Of a DNA stretch of 64,000 nucleotides, positions 48,900-59,068 are shown in pieces. Origin of the DNA: Edaphobacter lichenicola (GTDB taxonomy: Bacteria > Acidobacteriota > Terriglobia > Terriglobales > Acidobacteriaceae); NCBI RefSeq assembly GCF_025264645.1, contig NZ_CP073696.1, positions 3,720,001 through 3,784,000 on the forward strand. The letters run 5' to 3'. Position 1 is the stretch's first letter. Each line of letters opens with the position of its first letter. The position numbers and the translations under genes are program-made. The notes beneath the pieces are model-generated. The model did no database searches and was not told where the DNA came from. It saw only the letters and a list, made by a program, of their open reading frames with translations.

Positions 48900-50419
48900 C
48901 GGACAGCCTCCTTTGTTTGAATGTCTTCCAACTTGATGTCAAAAGCCCCATTCGCCAGAAAATTTGCCGCCTCCTCCATCCAGATAGACAGCACACAATC
49001 CTCTTGCCACGCAGGAATACGAGTCCTGAAGCGTTTCCGGGCCTCCTCTAATATTTCTGTAGAAACATCACCACGAATATCCAACGCACGTGTCGCCGAA
49101 AGTAACTCGATAGCAATCACCATTCTCGTAAGTGAAACAGCCTGGTCAAGTTTGAGCGCAGCAGTCATTCCCATGCTGACAAAATCTTCCTGATTTCCAC
49201 TCGTAGGAATTGACCCTGTCGATGCCGGCGAAGCAAGCACGCGCAGCTCCGCGACCAGCGCAGCAGCCGTAACTTGAGCCATCATCATTCCAGACTCGAG
49301 CCCGGGGCTGGATGCCAGGAAGGCAGGAAGTCCTTCATTGAGACTGGGGTTGAGCAACCTCTCTGTTCTACGTTCCGATATTCCAGCCAGTTGGCACATC
49401 GCGATCGATAGGAAATCCAATGCCAGAGCAAGCGGCGCGCCATGAAAATTCCCTCCCGAAATAATCGCGCCATCAAATACCAGCGGGTTGTCTGTTGCGC
49501 TGTTTAGCTCAACCTCAAACACCTTGCGGGCGTGTAACAGCGTGTCCCAGACTGCACCATGTACCTGTGGAATGCAGCGAAGGCAGTAAGCGTCCTGAAT
49601 TCGACTACCCTCGCCGTGGGTTCTAGGGATCGAACTCCCCCGGAGAAGGCCAGAAAGATGCGCAGCACTCAGCAACTGGCCTAAGTGCGGTCGAGCTTCG
49701 TGGAGACGTGCATCAAAAGCAGCATCCGTCCCCCGAAGAGCTTCGATGCTAAGAGCAGAGGTCGTTTGCGCCGAAAAAAACAACTCTTCAAGCTCATACA
49801 GGCGTAGGCATCCTATTGATAGCATCGCCTGGGTACCGTTCAGGAGCGATATTCCCTCTTTTCCCATTAAAACGAGCGGCGCTAGGCCTGCTCTCGTAAA
49901 GCAAACAGAAGCTGGCAATATTTCCCCATCGTACATCGCTCGTCCATCACCAATAAGGACGAGAGCCATATGGGCTAAGGGAGCAAGATCTCCACTTGCG
50001 CCGACACTGCCACGCGAAGGAATGATCGGGGTGATCCCGCAGTTCAACAAATCGCAGATCCGCTCCGCTACGACGGGACGAATTCCCGACAATCCCTTGG
50101 CCAGGACATTTGCGCGAATCAACATCATGCCTCTTACTACCGAGACGTCCAGAGGAGTGCCCACTCCACAACAGTGCGAACGTATCAGGTTCACCTGCAT
50201 TGCCTCGATTTCGGTTTCATCCAGACGAATATTGGCGAGCAAACCAACCCCTGTATTCAAGGCGTATACCGGTTTTGAGCCAGCCATTGCCTCCTCGACT
50301 CGATGACGTGAATCGTCCATCTTTTTCATTGCCAAGGGTGCTATCCGAACAGGCTCCGCCGCTTTCGCCACCGCAACTACGTCTTCAAGTTTGAGACTTG
50401 AACCATCGAGATCAATCAT
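48896..50419 (-). CDS. hutH: Histidine ammonia-lyase
   Basis: 507 residues. HutH removes ammonia from L-histidine to give trans-urocanate, the first step of the pathway. The Ala-Ser-Gly triad that cyclises to the MIO electrophile is at 141-143 ([14 protein letters not shown]), with the active-site Tyr52 in VYALNTGVG and the conserved QEDFVSMG segment near 412. It is the promoter-proximal gene of the hut operon and is divergent from an Lrp/AsnC regulator 169 bp away. Confidence 0.97.
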   Translation of the reverse strand: MIDLDGSSLKLEDVVAVAKAAEPVRIAPLAMKKMDDSRHRVEEAMAGSKPVYALNTGVGLLANIRLDETEIEAMQVNLIRSHCCGVGTPLDVSVVRGMMLIRANVLAKGLSGIRPVVAERICDLLNCGITPIIPSRGSVGASGDLAPLAHMALVLIGDGRAMYDGEILPASVCFTRAGLAPLVLMGKEGISLLNGTQAMLSIGCLRLYELEELFFSAQTTSALSIEALRGTDAAFDARLHEARPHLGQLLSAAHLSGLLRGSSIPRTHGEGSRIQDAYCLRCIPQVHGAVWDTLLHARKVFEVELNSATDNPLVFDGAIISGGNFHGAPLALALDFLSIAMCQLAGISERRTERLLNPSLNEGLPAFLASSPGLESGMMMAQVTAAALVAELRVLASPASTGSIPTSGNQEDFVSMGMTAALKLDQAVSLTRMVIAIELLSATRALDIRGDVSTEILEEARKRFRTRIPAWQEDCVLSIWMEEAANFLANGAFDIKLEDIQTKEAVR

Positions 50420-50588
50420 GTCGCTGATGCTAAGGAAATTCGATGCGAAATGGAATACAGAATCAGTTCTTATATGCCGCTAAATAAACGAATTCACCAG
50501 CTATAATCCGATATATAACGATAATCCACTGAAAATTTCGATTAATTTCTTGAAATCGTCGGTTGCGAGTCTTGGGGGGTAAAACATA
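50420..50588. promoter_or_regulatory. hut/lrp divergent promoter region with dyad
   Basis: This 169-bp A+T-rich region lies between hutH and the Lrp-type gene. At 50539-50558 the ends CGATT and AATCG form an imperfect 20-bp dyad, enclosing a second one (ATTTC at 50535-50539 against GAAAT at 50552-50556). It is a good candidate for binding by the divergent regulator. GGGGGG before GTG 50589 serves as its ribosome-binding site. Confidence 0.5.
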
Positions 50589-51053
50589 GTGCAAGTCAAC
50601 GATGATTTAGACCAGATAGATAGGAAATTACTTCAGAAACTCGCCGAAGACGCTCGGGTTCCCTTCGCGGAACTTGGCCGTAGGGTTGGTTTATCCCCTT
50701 CTGCCGCTGCAGAACGAGTCCGCCAATTGGAGAGTCGAGGTTTTATTCGCGGATACCGAGCCGAGATAGACCTGCAGGCATTAGGCTATTCGGTCACTGC
50801 CTTCGTGCGGCTTACCTGCGACGGCAGTCGATACAGGCAGTTTTTGAAAATCCTTCCAACTCTCCAACCTGTTCAGGAGTGTCATCACCTGACCGGAGGG
50901 GACGCATTCCTGCTGAAGGTAGTTCTTCCGTCAATCACACACTTGGAAGAATTGATCGAAAAACTGCTTCCTTACGGAAACCCCACGACGAGCATGGTTC
51001 TTTCAACCCCTCTTGAAAGAAAACAGGTCTCCCACCTCTTGAACAACCTCTAA
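50589..51053 (+). CDS. Lrp/AsnC-family transcriptional regulator, likely hut regulator
   Basis: 154 residues from GTG 50589. Residues 6-60 form the Lrp winged helix-turn-helix (DQIDRKLLQKLAEDARVPF, then LGRRVGLSPSAAAERVRQLE), and the rest is the RAM effector domain with the conserved VQECHHLTGGDAFLLKV turn. Lrp-type proteins bind amino acids and often control the neighbouring divergent gene. Here that is hutH, so histidine- or urocanate-responsive control of the hut operon is inferred; HutC, the usual GntR-type repressor, is not in the window. Confidence 0.93.
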   Translation: MQVNDDLDQIDRKLLQKLAEDARVPFAELGRRVGLSPSAAAERVRQLESRGFIRGYRAEIDLQALGYSVTAFVRLTCDGSRYRQFLKILPTLQPVQECHHLTGGDAFLLKVVLPSITHLEELIEKLLPYGNPTTSMVLSTPLERKQVSHLLNNL

Positions 51054-51150
51054 GCTACAGCCCAGTACGGGTCCGTGACATCTTCACGCCGAAAGAACTC
51101 GCGCACCTAGATGCCAAAGCCCAAGCATTTAAGGTGCATCGCGATAATAG

Positions 51151-52030
51151 TTAGAACTGGAAGTACAAGAAGCGCGTGCTCGTATCGAGCATCAGGAGAG
51201 AGAGACCAAAGAGAACCATAAGCACTAAACTCCAAGCTGCAGTCGGCCGCCACATGAGGCGCGGTAACAGGCTAGATAGCCGTACAGTATCCCTAGTAAG
51301 CTGGCCGAGAATCTCTTGCGTGTTGGGCATTCCCCAGACGATGACGAAGCAAGCTGCGATGGCAACAGTTGCGGTTGATATCTTGGTGAGGAAGACTGAG
51401 GTGCGCGGAATCTCCTGTAGCAGAGGATTGCTATTGAAGACCGGGCCAACGCTGTGTGCGCCGACCATCGTTCCAAGAATGTATACCGCGTCACGAACGC
51501 CGCTGGCACGAAAGAAGACGAGGCTAACAACAACACATAAAAAAGTACCTAAGATCGAAATGGGCACAGGCAGTTTTCCATGGAGACTGTTGCCTTTGGG
51601 AGTCAGGAGGCGCCAAGCATGGTTGACAACAAGATAGAAGCCATGGAGCAAGCCGAAGATGAGGAACTGGGTGCCTGCGCCGTGCCAGATTCCGGCAATA
51701 AACATGGCAGTCATCGTCGGAATGAAGATCATTTCAACAAAGCCTTCAGGCGTTGCCTGTGCCTTACGACTGACCTTCTTACCTGCATCCATGCGGCGGC
51801 TATTTACCATCTGGAGTATGGGGGTATAGAGATACTCTGCAATATAACGCGATAGGGTCATATGCCATCGCTGCCAGAATTCAATAATGCTTGGCGCTTT
51901 GTAGGGCGAGTCGAAGTTGATCGGAAATTCGATCGAGAACATGCGGGCCAGGCCAAGCGCCATATCCGAGTAGCCCGAGAAATCAAAGTAAAGCTGCATG
52001 CTGTAGCAAATAACGCCAAGCCACGTGCCA
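51151..52030 (-). pseudogene. MBOAT-family O-acyltransferase (DltB/AlgI-like), 5'-truncated
   Basis: The remaining ~293 residues match the C-terminal 60% of AlgI/DltB-type MBOAT membrane acyltransferases: YFDFSGYSDMALGLARMF, FWQRWHMTLSRY and the catalytic-His segment AGIWHGAG...FGLLHGFY, with several hydrophobic helices. The family has about 470-500 residues; the first ~200, including several helices, are missing. The frame can begin only at a TTG at 52059, inside DNA that encodes part of an FkbH protein on the other strand. The break is at about 52030. It once probably moved acyl groups to an exported glycan together with the ACP genes beside it. Confidence 0.8.
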
Positions 52031-52031
52031 G

Positions 52032-52619
52032 CTATATGCGGAAAACTCACAGAGGGCAAAGCTCGAGCAAAAATTCGCCAATTATGGTGAGTACCTCGAC
52101 TCCCTGGAGATGACGGCAGAAATCGACACCTTCAACGCTACCTACATGGAGCGTATTGCCCAACTAACGAACAAGACAAACCAATTCAACCTGACGACAC
52201 GGCGTTATACTCTAGCGGAGATTCAAGCCTCTGCCGCAGACGGAAAACATATCGGCATATACGGTAAGCTCGCGGATCGGTTCGGAGATAACGGGCTTAT
52301 CTCTATCGTGCTTGGACGTCTGGACAAGACTGACCTACATCTTGACTTATGGTTGATGAGTTGCCGGGTTCTGAAGCGTGACATGGAGGTCGCAATGCTG
52401 GACAGTCTCGTGGAACGAGCACGGCAGAAAAGTGTAAAGAAACTAGTGGGGTATTACCTTCCAACAGCCAAAAACGGGATGGTCGCAGGCCACTACGAAA
52501 AACTCGGATTCTTGCCCGTTCAACAAGACAATGTGACCGGCACAGTTTGGTCGCTTGACGTAACAACATATACGCCACACAGCCGCCATATCAAAATTTT
52601 GGAGAGACCCAATGCATGA
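52032..52619 (+). pseudogene. FkbH-like protein, 5'-truncated (C-terminal fragment)
   Basis: The frame is open from 52014, after a stop at 52011. From about 52032 it reads YAENSQRAKLEQKF, then EYLDSLEMTAEI and LTNKTNQFNLTTRRYT, the typical middle of FkbH proteins, followed by their GNAT-like C-terminal domain (GLISIVLGRL, VAMLDSLVERA). The N-terminal HAD-like phosphatase domain is gone. FkbH proteins load a glyceryl group from bisphosphoglycerate onto ACP. The first ATG is at 52110, so a 169-residue product could still be made. It overlaps the ACP gene by 8 bp. Confidence 0.8.
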
Positions 52620-52854
52620 CCTTTTGCCCGAAATCCAGGAGATCTTTCGCGATATATTCGACGATCCCAGCTTGGTTATTATGCGCGACTCAAATGCCTC
52701 GACCGTCGAAGACTGGGATTCGCTGGCACATGTAAATTTGGTGACTGCCATCGAGAAGAAATACAAGGTCCGATTTGCACTGGGCGAGTTGCAAGAGTTG
52801 AAAAACGTCGGTGACATGATCGACCTTATTCAAGAGAAGCTCGCCACGAAATGA
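52612..52854 (+). CDS. Acyl carrier protein
   Basis: 80 residues, mostly helical, with the phosphopantetheine attachment Ser37 in DWDSLAHVNLV. The long-loop sequence VEDWDSLAH resembles ACPs that work with FkbH proteins rather than the fatty-acid ACP (DSLDTVEL). GGAGAG lies upstream within the FkbH gene, its start overlaps that gene by 8 bp and its stop overlaps the MaoC gene as ATGA. It probably carries the glyceryl or derived acyl intermediate. Confidence 0.92.
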   Translation: MHDLLPEIQEIFRDIFDDPSLVIMRDSNASTVEDWDSLAHVNLVTAIEKKYKVRFALGELQELKNVGDMIDLIQEKLATK

Positions 52855-53267
52855 ACACATATCGATGGGAAGAGTTGAGCGTCGGTATGAAGCATGATTT
52901 TTCGGCGACCTTTACCGAAGATATGGCGCACAAGTTCGCGGAGATCTCTGGCGACGTTAATCCACTACATGTGGATTGCGAGTATGCTTGTGCTGCGGGG
53001 TTTTCGGCACCAGTACTCTTCGGAATGCTGACCTCATCGCTCTACTCACAATTGGTGGGGGTATATCTGCCCGGCAAGTTTGCACTTCTCGAAGGAATCG
53101 ATCTCGACTTTAACTCGCCAGCGTTTGCTGGAGAGAAGCTAACAGTGCGAGGAGAAATCACATTCATGAGCGAATCGTTTCGACGCATGGAGATTAAGGC
53201 GACGATCCGAAAAGAAGATCGGAAACTGGTTTCGAAAGCCAGGATAAGAGTGGGAATGCATGCCTGA
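52851..53267 (+). CDS. MaoC-like (R)-specific enoyl/hydroxyacyl dehydratase
   Basis: 138 residues of single hot-dog fold. The hydratase signature is complete: SGDVNPLHVDCEYA with the catalytic Asp and His near 34-41, followed by PVLFGML. MaoC-type enzymes interconvert 3-hydroxyacyl and 2-enoyl thioesters. Its ATG overlaps the ACP stop and its 3' end overlaps the SDR start by 8 bp, so all three are made together and it probably acts on an ACP-bound substrate. Confidence 0.92.
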   Translation: MNTYRWEELSVGMKHDFSATFTEDMAHKFAEISGDVNPLHVDCEYACAAGFSAPVLFGMLTSSLYSQLVGVYLPGKFALLEGIDLDFNSPAFAGEKLTVRGEITFMSESFRRMEIKATIRKEDRKLVSKARIRVGMHA

Positions 53268-53997
53268 ATTGGTTTTGATTACTGGAGCGTCATCAGACCT
53301 TGGCATTGCCCTCGCACGGCAACTGCTTGAGAAGAATGAGGAAATGTCCATAATCGCTCACTCCTACAAAGGCGGAGCGCGGATCGAGGCTCTAGTAGCG
53401 GAATTCGGTGTACGGGTGCAATTAGTAGAGGCTGACTTTTCGGATATTGCTTCAGTCGAAATGATGTCCGATGAAATCGGCGACAGTTTCGGAATACCTA
53501 CGCATATCGTGCATTTACCAGCGTTGCGATTGGGCTATGAACGGTTGGCGAAGTTTAACTTGGAGCGATTCCGAAAAGACATGACGATCCAAGTGGAGGC
53601 AGCCGTAGTTTTATTGAAGAAATTCGCGCCAAAGATGGCGAAGTTCCCTGCGGCGCGGGTGGTATTTGTAGTGTCAAGTGTGACGCGAAGCTTGCCGCCA
53701 AAGTTTATGTCTATGTATACCGTGGTGAAGTATGCGCAGCTAGGCCTCATGCGGGCGGCAGCGGCAGAATATGCTGCGACCGGTCTTACCGTTAACGCTG
53801 TATCTCCAAGCATGATTGAAACCCAATTTCTTGAAGAGATCGGTGAAGTGGCAGTTAGGTTGAGTGCAGCGGCAAACCCAAAGGGACGTAATGCTATGCC
53901 AGCCGATGTGATTGGAATGGTCGAATTTCTACTGTCACCGGCCGCCAGTTACATGACGGGTGTCGATGTTGCGATTACTGGCGGAAGCCATACATAA
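53260..53997 (+). CDS. SDR family 3-oxoacyl-ACP reductase-like
   Basis: 245 residues. The Rossmann motif is TGASSDLG (8-15), the catalytic Ser is in VSSVT near 145 and Tyr-x-x-x-Lys is intact in MYTVVKYAQLG near 156; the C-terminus ITGGSHT is typical of FabG-like proteins. Coupled to the ACP and MaoC-like genes, it probably reduces a ketoacyl-ACP. Compare the SDR at 554-1300, where the same Tyr is lost. Confidence 0.9.
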   Translation: MPELVLITGASSDLGIALARQLLEKNEEMSIIAHSYKGGARIEALVAEFGVRVQLVEADFSDIASVEMMSDEIGDSFGIPTHIVHLPALRLGYERLAKFNLERFRKDMTIQVEAAVVLLKKFAPKMAKFPAARVVFVVSSVTRSLPPKFMSMYTVVKYAQLGLMRAAAAEYAATGLTVNAVSPSMIETQFLEEIGEVAVRLSAAANPKGRNAMPADVIGMVEFLLSPAASYMTGVDVAITGGSHT

Positions 53998-54143
53998 AGT
54001 ATGTCCTCCGGAACAAAATATTCGGTCTCTATCTCTGGATAAATTTCGGCTGGGAGCAAGTCAAGAATTTGATACCTCTCAGATGAGAATTACCACACCG
54101 AAACATCTGACGTTCTGCCACACTCATTACCTGTCTAAAAAAC

Positions 54144-54716
54144 TCACGGTAGCTCCGTCTGTCGATCCAAGTCAAGATTCAGCATTAGAACGTTGATGCG
54201 AGGCTCCCCTAGGAAGCCAAGCTGCCGTCCTTCGGTGTGTTGTGATATCAGCTTTCGAACAGCGTCCTCCGATAGCCGGCGTTGCGCGGCTACACGACCT
54301 ACTTGAAACTCTGCCGCCGCAAGCGAGATGTCGGGGTCAAGACCGGAGCCAGAAGCAGTAACCAAATCAACAGGAACGCCGCTTCCGGGATGCTCGGGCT
54401 GAAGCAAAGCAACGTCCCCTGCTACGCGGTCAATCAGCTTTTTGTTCGTCGGAGCGTAGTTCGACCCACCCGAGTTGGCAGCATCGTATCCGTTGCCCGC
54501 CGACGACGGACGCGAATGGAAATATCGAGGAGCCGTAAAAGGCTGTCCAATGAGGCGTGACCCCACCAGCTGGCCGTCTCTCCGAAGCAACTGCCCGTTT
54601 GCCTTATCGTGAAACATCAACTGTGCCAAACCAGTGACGACAAACGGATAGACTAAGCCAAAGATAATAGTAGTGACGACTGTATAGAGTACAGCGGTGA
54701 TTAGATTGCGGCGCAT
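54144..54716 (-). CDS. kdpC: Potassium-transporting ATPase subunit C
   Basis: 190 residues from ATG 54716, 7 nt after kdpB's stop and preceded by GAGGG; an upstream in-frame ATG at 54803 lies inside kdpB. One N-terminal membrane helix (LITAVLYTVVTTIIFGLVYPFVVTGLAQ) is followed by the periplasmic domain with GSRLIGQPF, YFHSRPSSAGNGYDAANSGGSN and SGSGLDPDIS, all KdpC hallmarks. KdpC stabilises the KdpFABC complex and assists ATP binding. Confidence 0.97.
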   Translation of the reverse strand: MRRNLITAVLYTVVTTIIFGLVYPFVVTGLAQLMFHDKANGQLLRRDGQLVGSRLIGQPFTAPRYFHSRPSSAGNGYDAANSGGSNYAPTNKKLIDRVAGDVALLQPEHPGSGVPVDLVTASGSGLDPDISLAAAEFQVGRVAAQRRLSEDAVRKLISQHTEGRQLGFLGEPRINVLMLNLDLDRQTELP

Positions 54717-54723
54717 AGAACCC

Positions 54724-56763
54724 TCAAGCCAAATGAATGGCGGTGATAAGAATGTCGATGAGCTTGATTCCGAGGAAGGGTGCGACAATACCGCCGAACC
54801 CATACAAAATCAGGTTGCGACGTAGCAGTGCTGCAGCCGACATCGCTTTGTAACCAACTCCTCGTAGAGCCAGCGGAATAAGTCCCACGATAATCAACGC
54901 GTTGAAAATCACAGCGGACAAGATTGCCGACTGCGGCGTCCGAAGGTGCATGATGTTGAGTGAATTGAGCACTGGAAAGGTCGCTGCGAACATGGCCGGG
55001 ATAATTGCGAAGTATTTTGCCACGTCATTGGCAATCGAAAAGGTCGTCAACGCTCCGCGCGTCATCAACAGCTGCTTTCCAATCTCGACGATCTCAATCA
55101 ACTTGGTCGGGTTTGAGTCGAGATCTACCATGTTCCCAGCCTCCTTCGCAGCTTGTGTGCCCGTGTTCATGGCAACACCTACATCGGCCTGTGCCAACGC
55201 TGGAGCGTCGTTAGTTCCATCACCCGTCATCGCGACCAACTTACCTTCAGCCTGCTCACGGCGGATCAAGTCCATTTTGTCTTTTGGCTTCGCCTCTGCA
55301 AGAAAATCATCAACTCCCGCCTCTCGAGCAATAGCGGCCGCAGTCAGAGGATTGTCGCCCGTAATCATGATCGTCCGGATGCCCATTGAGCGCAGCTGAG
55401 CAAAACGCTCCTTCATACCACCTTTAACGATGTCTTTCAGGTGGATAACGCCGAGCGCTTGACGATTCTCAGCCACCACCAGAGGAGTTCCTCCGCTGCG
55501 CGCAACGGTTTCAACAGCTGCACGTACCTCATCTGGCAAGCTGCCGCCGTTCTCCTTCAGGAACGCAGCAATCGCATCAGTAGAACCCTTGCGGATGACT
55601 CGGCCATCAAGATTCACGCCGGACATTCGCGTCACAGCACTGAAAGGAACGAACTCCGCCTGTAATTCACTCAACTCGCGTCCGCGAAGACCATACATCT
55701 CTTTCGCCAATACAACGATACTGCGTCCCTCCGGAGTTTCATCTGGAAGTGAGGATAACTGAGCCGCGTCCGCAAGCTGGTCTTTGCTCACACCGGGTGC
55801 AGGAATGAACTCCGCCGCTTGGCGATTGCCTAACGTGATTGTCCCTGTCTTATCAAGCAGCAATGTATTGACATCTCCAGCGGCCTCAACAGCGCGGCCA
55901 GACATTGCCAACACATTGTGCTGTACCAACCGGTCCATACCGGCAATTCCAATCGCCGACAACAATCCACCAATAGTCGTGGGAATCAAACATACAAGCA
56001 GTGAAATCAACACAAACACCGATTGGGGCGCAGTTGAATAGATCGCAATCGGCTGCAGTGTGACCACGGCCAGCAAAAAGATGATGGTCAAGCCAGCGAG
56101 CAGAATATTCAGAGCAATCTCGTTCGGCGTCTTCTGCCTCTCTGCGCCTTCAACCAAAGCAATCATGCGGTCCAGAAAAGTCTCACCAGGATTCGATGTA
56201 ATGCGAACCTTGATCTGATCCGACAAGACCCGAGTTCCACCAGTCACCGCTGATCGGTCACCACCAGCTTCACGAATCACCGGTGCCGACTCTCCAGTAA
56301 TCGCCGATTCATCTACAGACGCAACGCCCTCAATCACCTCGCCATCGCCAGGGATCATACTGCCTGCGATTACGAAAACAACATCGCCAGCCCTTAAGTC
56401 AGAGCTCGGAACTTCCTCGGTACTTCCATCCATACGAAGCCGTACCGCTGTTGTCTCGGACTTTGCGCGGCGCAGAGCATCCGCCTGGGCCTTGCCGCGA
56501 CCCTCTGCCATTGCTTCGGCAAAGTTCGCAAAGAGCACCGTGAACCACAACCATAATGTGATCTGCAAGTCGAATCGGAAAGAGCCATGATGTAACAAGG
56601 CGTCGCGAAGCAAATAGATGGTAGTGATGACACTACCAATTTCAACTACGAACATGACCGGGTTCTTCATCATCGTACGAGGATCCAGTTTGACCAGCGC
56701 ATCAATCAGCGCGCGACGTACGATCCTTGTATCCCAGAGGGAGCGTTTGCGAGTGTTTGCCAT
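54724..56763 (-). CDS. kdpB: Potassium-transporting P-type ATPase subunit B
   Basis: 679 residues. The P-type ATPase parts are all present: actuator TGES (156-159), phosphorylation motif DKTGT with Asp304, and the hinge [19 protein letters not shown]. KdpB hydrolyses ATP to drive K+ uptake through KdpA in the inner membrane when external K+ is low. It lies 23 bp after kdpA and 7 bp before kdpC. Confidence 0.98.
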   Translation of the reverse strand: MANTRKRSLWDTRIVRRALIDALVKLDPRTMMKNPVMFVVEIGSVITTIYLLRDALLHHGSFRFDLQITLWLWFTVLFANFAEAMAEGRGKAQADALRRAKSETTAVRLRMDGSTEEVPSSDLRAGDVVFVIAGSMIPGDGEVIEGVASVDESAITGESAPVIREAGGDRSAVTGGTRVLSDQIKVRITSNPGETFLDRMIALVEGAERQKTPNEIALNILLAGLTIIFLLAVVTLQPIAIYSTAPQSVFVLISLLVCLIPTTIGGLLSAIGIAGMDRLVQHNVLAMSGRAVEAAGDVNTLLLDKTGTITLGNRQAAEFIPAPGVSKDQLADAAQLSSLPDETPEGRSIVVLAKEMYGLRGRELSELQAEFVPFSAVTRMSGVNLDGRVIRKGSTDAIAAFLKENGGSLPDEVRAAVETVARSGGTPLVVAENRQALGVIHLKDIVKGGMKERFAQLRSMGIRTIMITGDNPLTAAAIAREAGVDDFLAEAKPKDKMDLIRREQAEGKLVAMTGDGTNDAPALAQADVGVAMNTGTQAAKEAGNMVDLDSNPTKLIEIVEIGKQLLMTRGALTTFSIANDVAKYFAIIPAMFAATFPVLNSLNIMHLRTPQSAILSAVIFNALIIVGLIPLALRGVGYKAMSAAALLRRNLILYGFGGIVAPFLGIKLIDILITAIHLA

Positions 56764-56786
56764 TTTGTCTATCAGCTTTCTTCCGA

Positions 56787-58562
56787 TTAGAAACTTTTAC
56801 CGGCATGCATCAGTAAGTGCTCAAGGATGGGACCGAGCGAAAGCGCTGGGAAGAAGGTAAGTGCGCCGACGATGAGGATCACTCCGACTAATAGCACCGT
56901 GAATAGAGGCGTATGCACCGGAAAAGTCCCGGGCGATGGTGGTACGAGCTTTTTTCTAGCCAGGCTACCCGCAATTGCAAGCATAGGGACAATCATCAGA
57001 AAACGCCCAATTAGCATTGCTGCGGTCAACGAAAGGTTGTACCAGTGCGTATTCGCATTCAATCCCATGAACGCGGACCCGTTGTTCCCTGTTGTCGAGG
57101 TGTACGCGTACAGAATCTCCGTAAGCCCATGCGGGCCGCCGTTTGCCAAGGAAGACAGGCCAAGATTTGGCATCATCAATGCTACGGCTGAAAATCCGAG
57201 GATCGACAGAGGAAAGATGAGCACATACAACATCGCCATCTTCACGTCATACGACTCGATCTTCTTGCCGAGATACTCCGGGGTCCGTCCAACCATAAGC
57301 CCTGCGATAAAGACCGCGAGTACGACGAAGATCAACATGCCGTAAAGCCCAGCGCCCACGCCTCCGAAGATCACCTCACCCAACATTATGTTGACTAGTG
57401 GAACCAAGCCGCCAAGCGGCATGAAAGAATCATGCATTGAATTGACTGCGCCACAGCTGGCGTCGGTTGTAACCGTGGCAAATAGCGCAGAATTCGCGAT
57501 ACCAAATCGCACCTCTTTGCCCTCCATGTTACCGCCAGCTTGCGTCTCCGAAACGTGCTGGTTGACACCATGCAGCAGGGGATTTGGCTGGGCCTCCGCA
57601 TAGTAGGCAACAAACACACCGGCAAAGAAGAGCGTCGCCATTGCAGCAAACACAGCCCAGCCATGTTTCGGCGCTCGCGTCATCCGGCCAAGCGTAACCG
57701 TCAGCGCAGCCGGGATCAAAAAGATCGAGAACATCTCCATTAGGTTTGAGAGTGGCGTTGGGTTTTCGAAGGGATGTGCACTATTCGCATTGAAGAATCC
57801 TCCACCGTTCGTACCAAGCATCTTGATGGCCTCTTGCGAGGCCACTGGACCCTGCGCGATGTTTTGCGTCGTCACCGTCTGACTAACAGATTTTCCGTCG
57901 GTTCCCGTCGTACTTATGGTTTGCGGCTGAACCAACGTCGCCTGATCATACGGACGGAAGTTCTGCACGACGCCCTGAGAAACCAACAGCAATGCGTAAA
58001 TGACACAGCCAGGCAGCAGCACCCACAAGGATGCACGCGTCATGTCAACCCAGAAGTTTCCCAGGGTCTTCGACTCACGCCGCGAGATTCCTCGTATAAG
58101 TGCTACCGCCAACGCCATTCCAACCGCAGCGGAGAAAAAATTATGGTAAGCGAGGGTGAGCATCTGGGTCAGATAACTCATCGTCGTCTCAGGCGTATAC
58201 GACTGCCAGTTAGTGTTAGTCGTAAAAGACGCCGCAGTGTTCAACGCAAGATCAGGAGCAACAGCCGCTAGATGTTGCGGGTTCAGCGGCAGCAGATGTT
58301 GAAGCCGCTCAATTGCATAAGTAGCTAGCATCGTGACAAGGCTGAAGAGAAGCATCACTACCGCATACTCGGTCCACGCCATCTCACGAGTCTCATCGAT
58401 TCCCGTCAATCGGTAGATAAGCCGCTCAAGGGGACGGAAGATGTTATCCGTCCAGGTGCGCTCCCGCTCAAACACGCGCGCCATATACACACCCAGAGGC
58501 TTTGCACAGATCAACACCAGTGCAAAAAAGAAAAAAACTTGAAACCAACCGTTCGCCGTCAT
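56787..58562 (-). CDS. kdpA: Potassium-transporting ATPase subunit A
   Basis: 591 residues, about ten membrane helices. Selectivity-filter-type loops are visible ([51 protein letters not shown]; the FMGLNANT segment), as in the SKT superfamily. It binds and conducts K+ for the Kdp pump. It starts 15 nt after kdpF's stop. Confidence 0.98.
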   Translation of the reverse strand: MTANGWFQVFFFFALVLICAKPLGVYMARVFERERTWTDNIFRPLERLIYRLTGIDETREMAWTEYAVVMLLFSLVTMLATYAIERLQHLLPLNPQHLAAVAPDLALNTAASFTTNTNWQSYTPETTMSYLTQMLTLAYHNFFSAAVGMALAVALIRGISRRESKTLGNFWVDMTRASLWVLLPGCVIYALLLVSQGVVQNFRPYDQATLVQPQTISTTGTDGKSVSQTVTTQNIAQGPVASQEAIKMLGTNGGGFFNANSAHPFENPTPLSNLMEMFSIFLIPAALTVTLGRMTRAPKHGWAVFAAMATLFFAGVFVAYYAEAQPNPLLHGVNQHVSETQAGGNMEGKEVRFGIANSALFATVTTDASCGAVNSMHDSFMPLGGLVPLVNIMLGEVIFGGVGAGLYGMLIFVVLAVFIAGLMVGRTPEYLGKKIESYDVKMAMLYVLIFPLSILGFSAVALMMPNLGLSSLANGGPHGLTEILYAYTSTTGNNGSAFMGLNANTHWYNLSLTAAMLIGRFLMIVPMLAIAGSLARKKLVPPSPGTFPVHTPLFTVLLVGVILIVGALTFFPALSLGPILEHLLMHAGKSF

Positions 58563-58577
58563 GATAACTACTTCCTC

Positions 58578-58664
58578 TTAAAACTTTTCCGGCCGCAGCA
58601 GTGCGTACACCAGATAAACCAGTAACAGAACGGTTACCAGACCAAGCAGTACTGTCTCGATCAT
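58578..58664 (-). CDS. kdpF: Potassium-transporting ATPase subunit F
   Basis: 28 residues, MIETVLLGLVTVLLLVYLVY and then ALLRPEKF: one membrane helix and the LLRPEKF end that marks KdpF. AAGGAG lies before ATG 58664. KdpF stabilises the Kdp complex. Its ATG overlaps the stop of the preceding small gene by one base (TAATG). Confidence 0.95.
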   Translation of the reverse strand: MIETVLLGLVTVLLLVYLVYALLRPEKF

Positions 58665-58762
58665 TATTTCTCCTTCGTTCCCAACCGATCGCAACCCACC
58701 GTGTACGCGATCGCTAACAAGAAAAATAAAGTGCTCGCAACCGTACATCCCAAATCCCACAT
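58664..58762 (-). CDS. 32-residue membrane microprotein upstream of kdpF
   Basis: From ATG 58762, with GGAGG 8 nt upstream, it encodes 32 residues: MWDLGCTVASTLFFLLAIAY and then TVGCDRLGTKEK, one membrane helix with a C-terminal AYxxGCDRL motif. Its TAA overlaps kdpF's ATG as TAATG, so the two are coupled. I recall similar AYVxGCDRL-type short frames before kdpF in other phyla, but no function is known to me. A role as an extra Kdp subunit or regulator is a guess. Confidence 0.75.
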   Translation of the reverse strand: MWDLGCTVASTLFFLLAIAYTVGCDRLGTKEK

Positions 58763-59068
58763 AGTCTCGCCTCCGGCCCAGTAGGCAACTCCGCTCCATC
58801 TCAATCGAGCATTTACGGAAATCTAAAGTCGCGTATTATGACGACTTCTTCCTGAACATGGCCTCACTTATTGAAGCAGCCGATACATAAAAGATGTATA
58901 GAAAGGACATAAAGAATTCGTAAGTGCCTCACTCCAACCGACTCAGCCCGCGACTACCGCCGCTCCGTAGTCGTACATTTCGCAATTCTGTGGATTCTAT
59001 GCAGAACTCCACGTATGGCCGCCGTAATTTGTTACGCAGCAAGCTGTTGCAGTGATGTCAGGATTAAG
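58763..59068. promoter_or_regulatory. Upstream region of the kdp operon
   Basis: About 300 bp between the MFS gene's stop and the kdp microprotein gene (both minus strand). It must contain the kdp promoter; no KdpE-type site or hairpin could be recognised. The kdpDE regulator genes are not in the window. Confidence 0.4.

Noticed and set aside
52110..52619. A stand-alone GNAT acetyltransferase gene
   Set aside because: In-frame sequence before ATG 52110 continues the FkbH family pattern (KLEQKF...EYLDSLE), so it is a fragment of FkbH rather than a separate GNAT.
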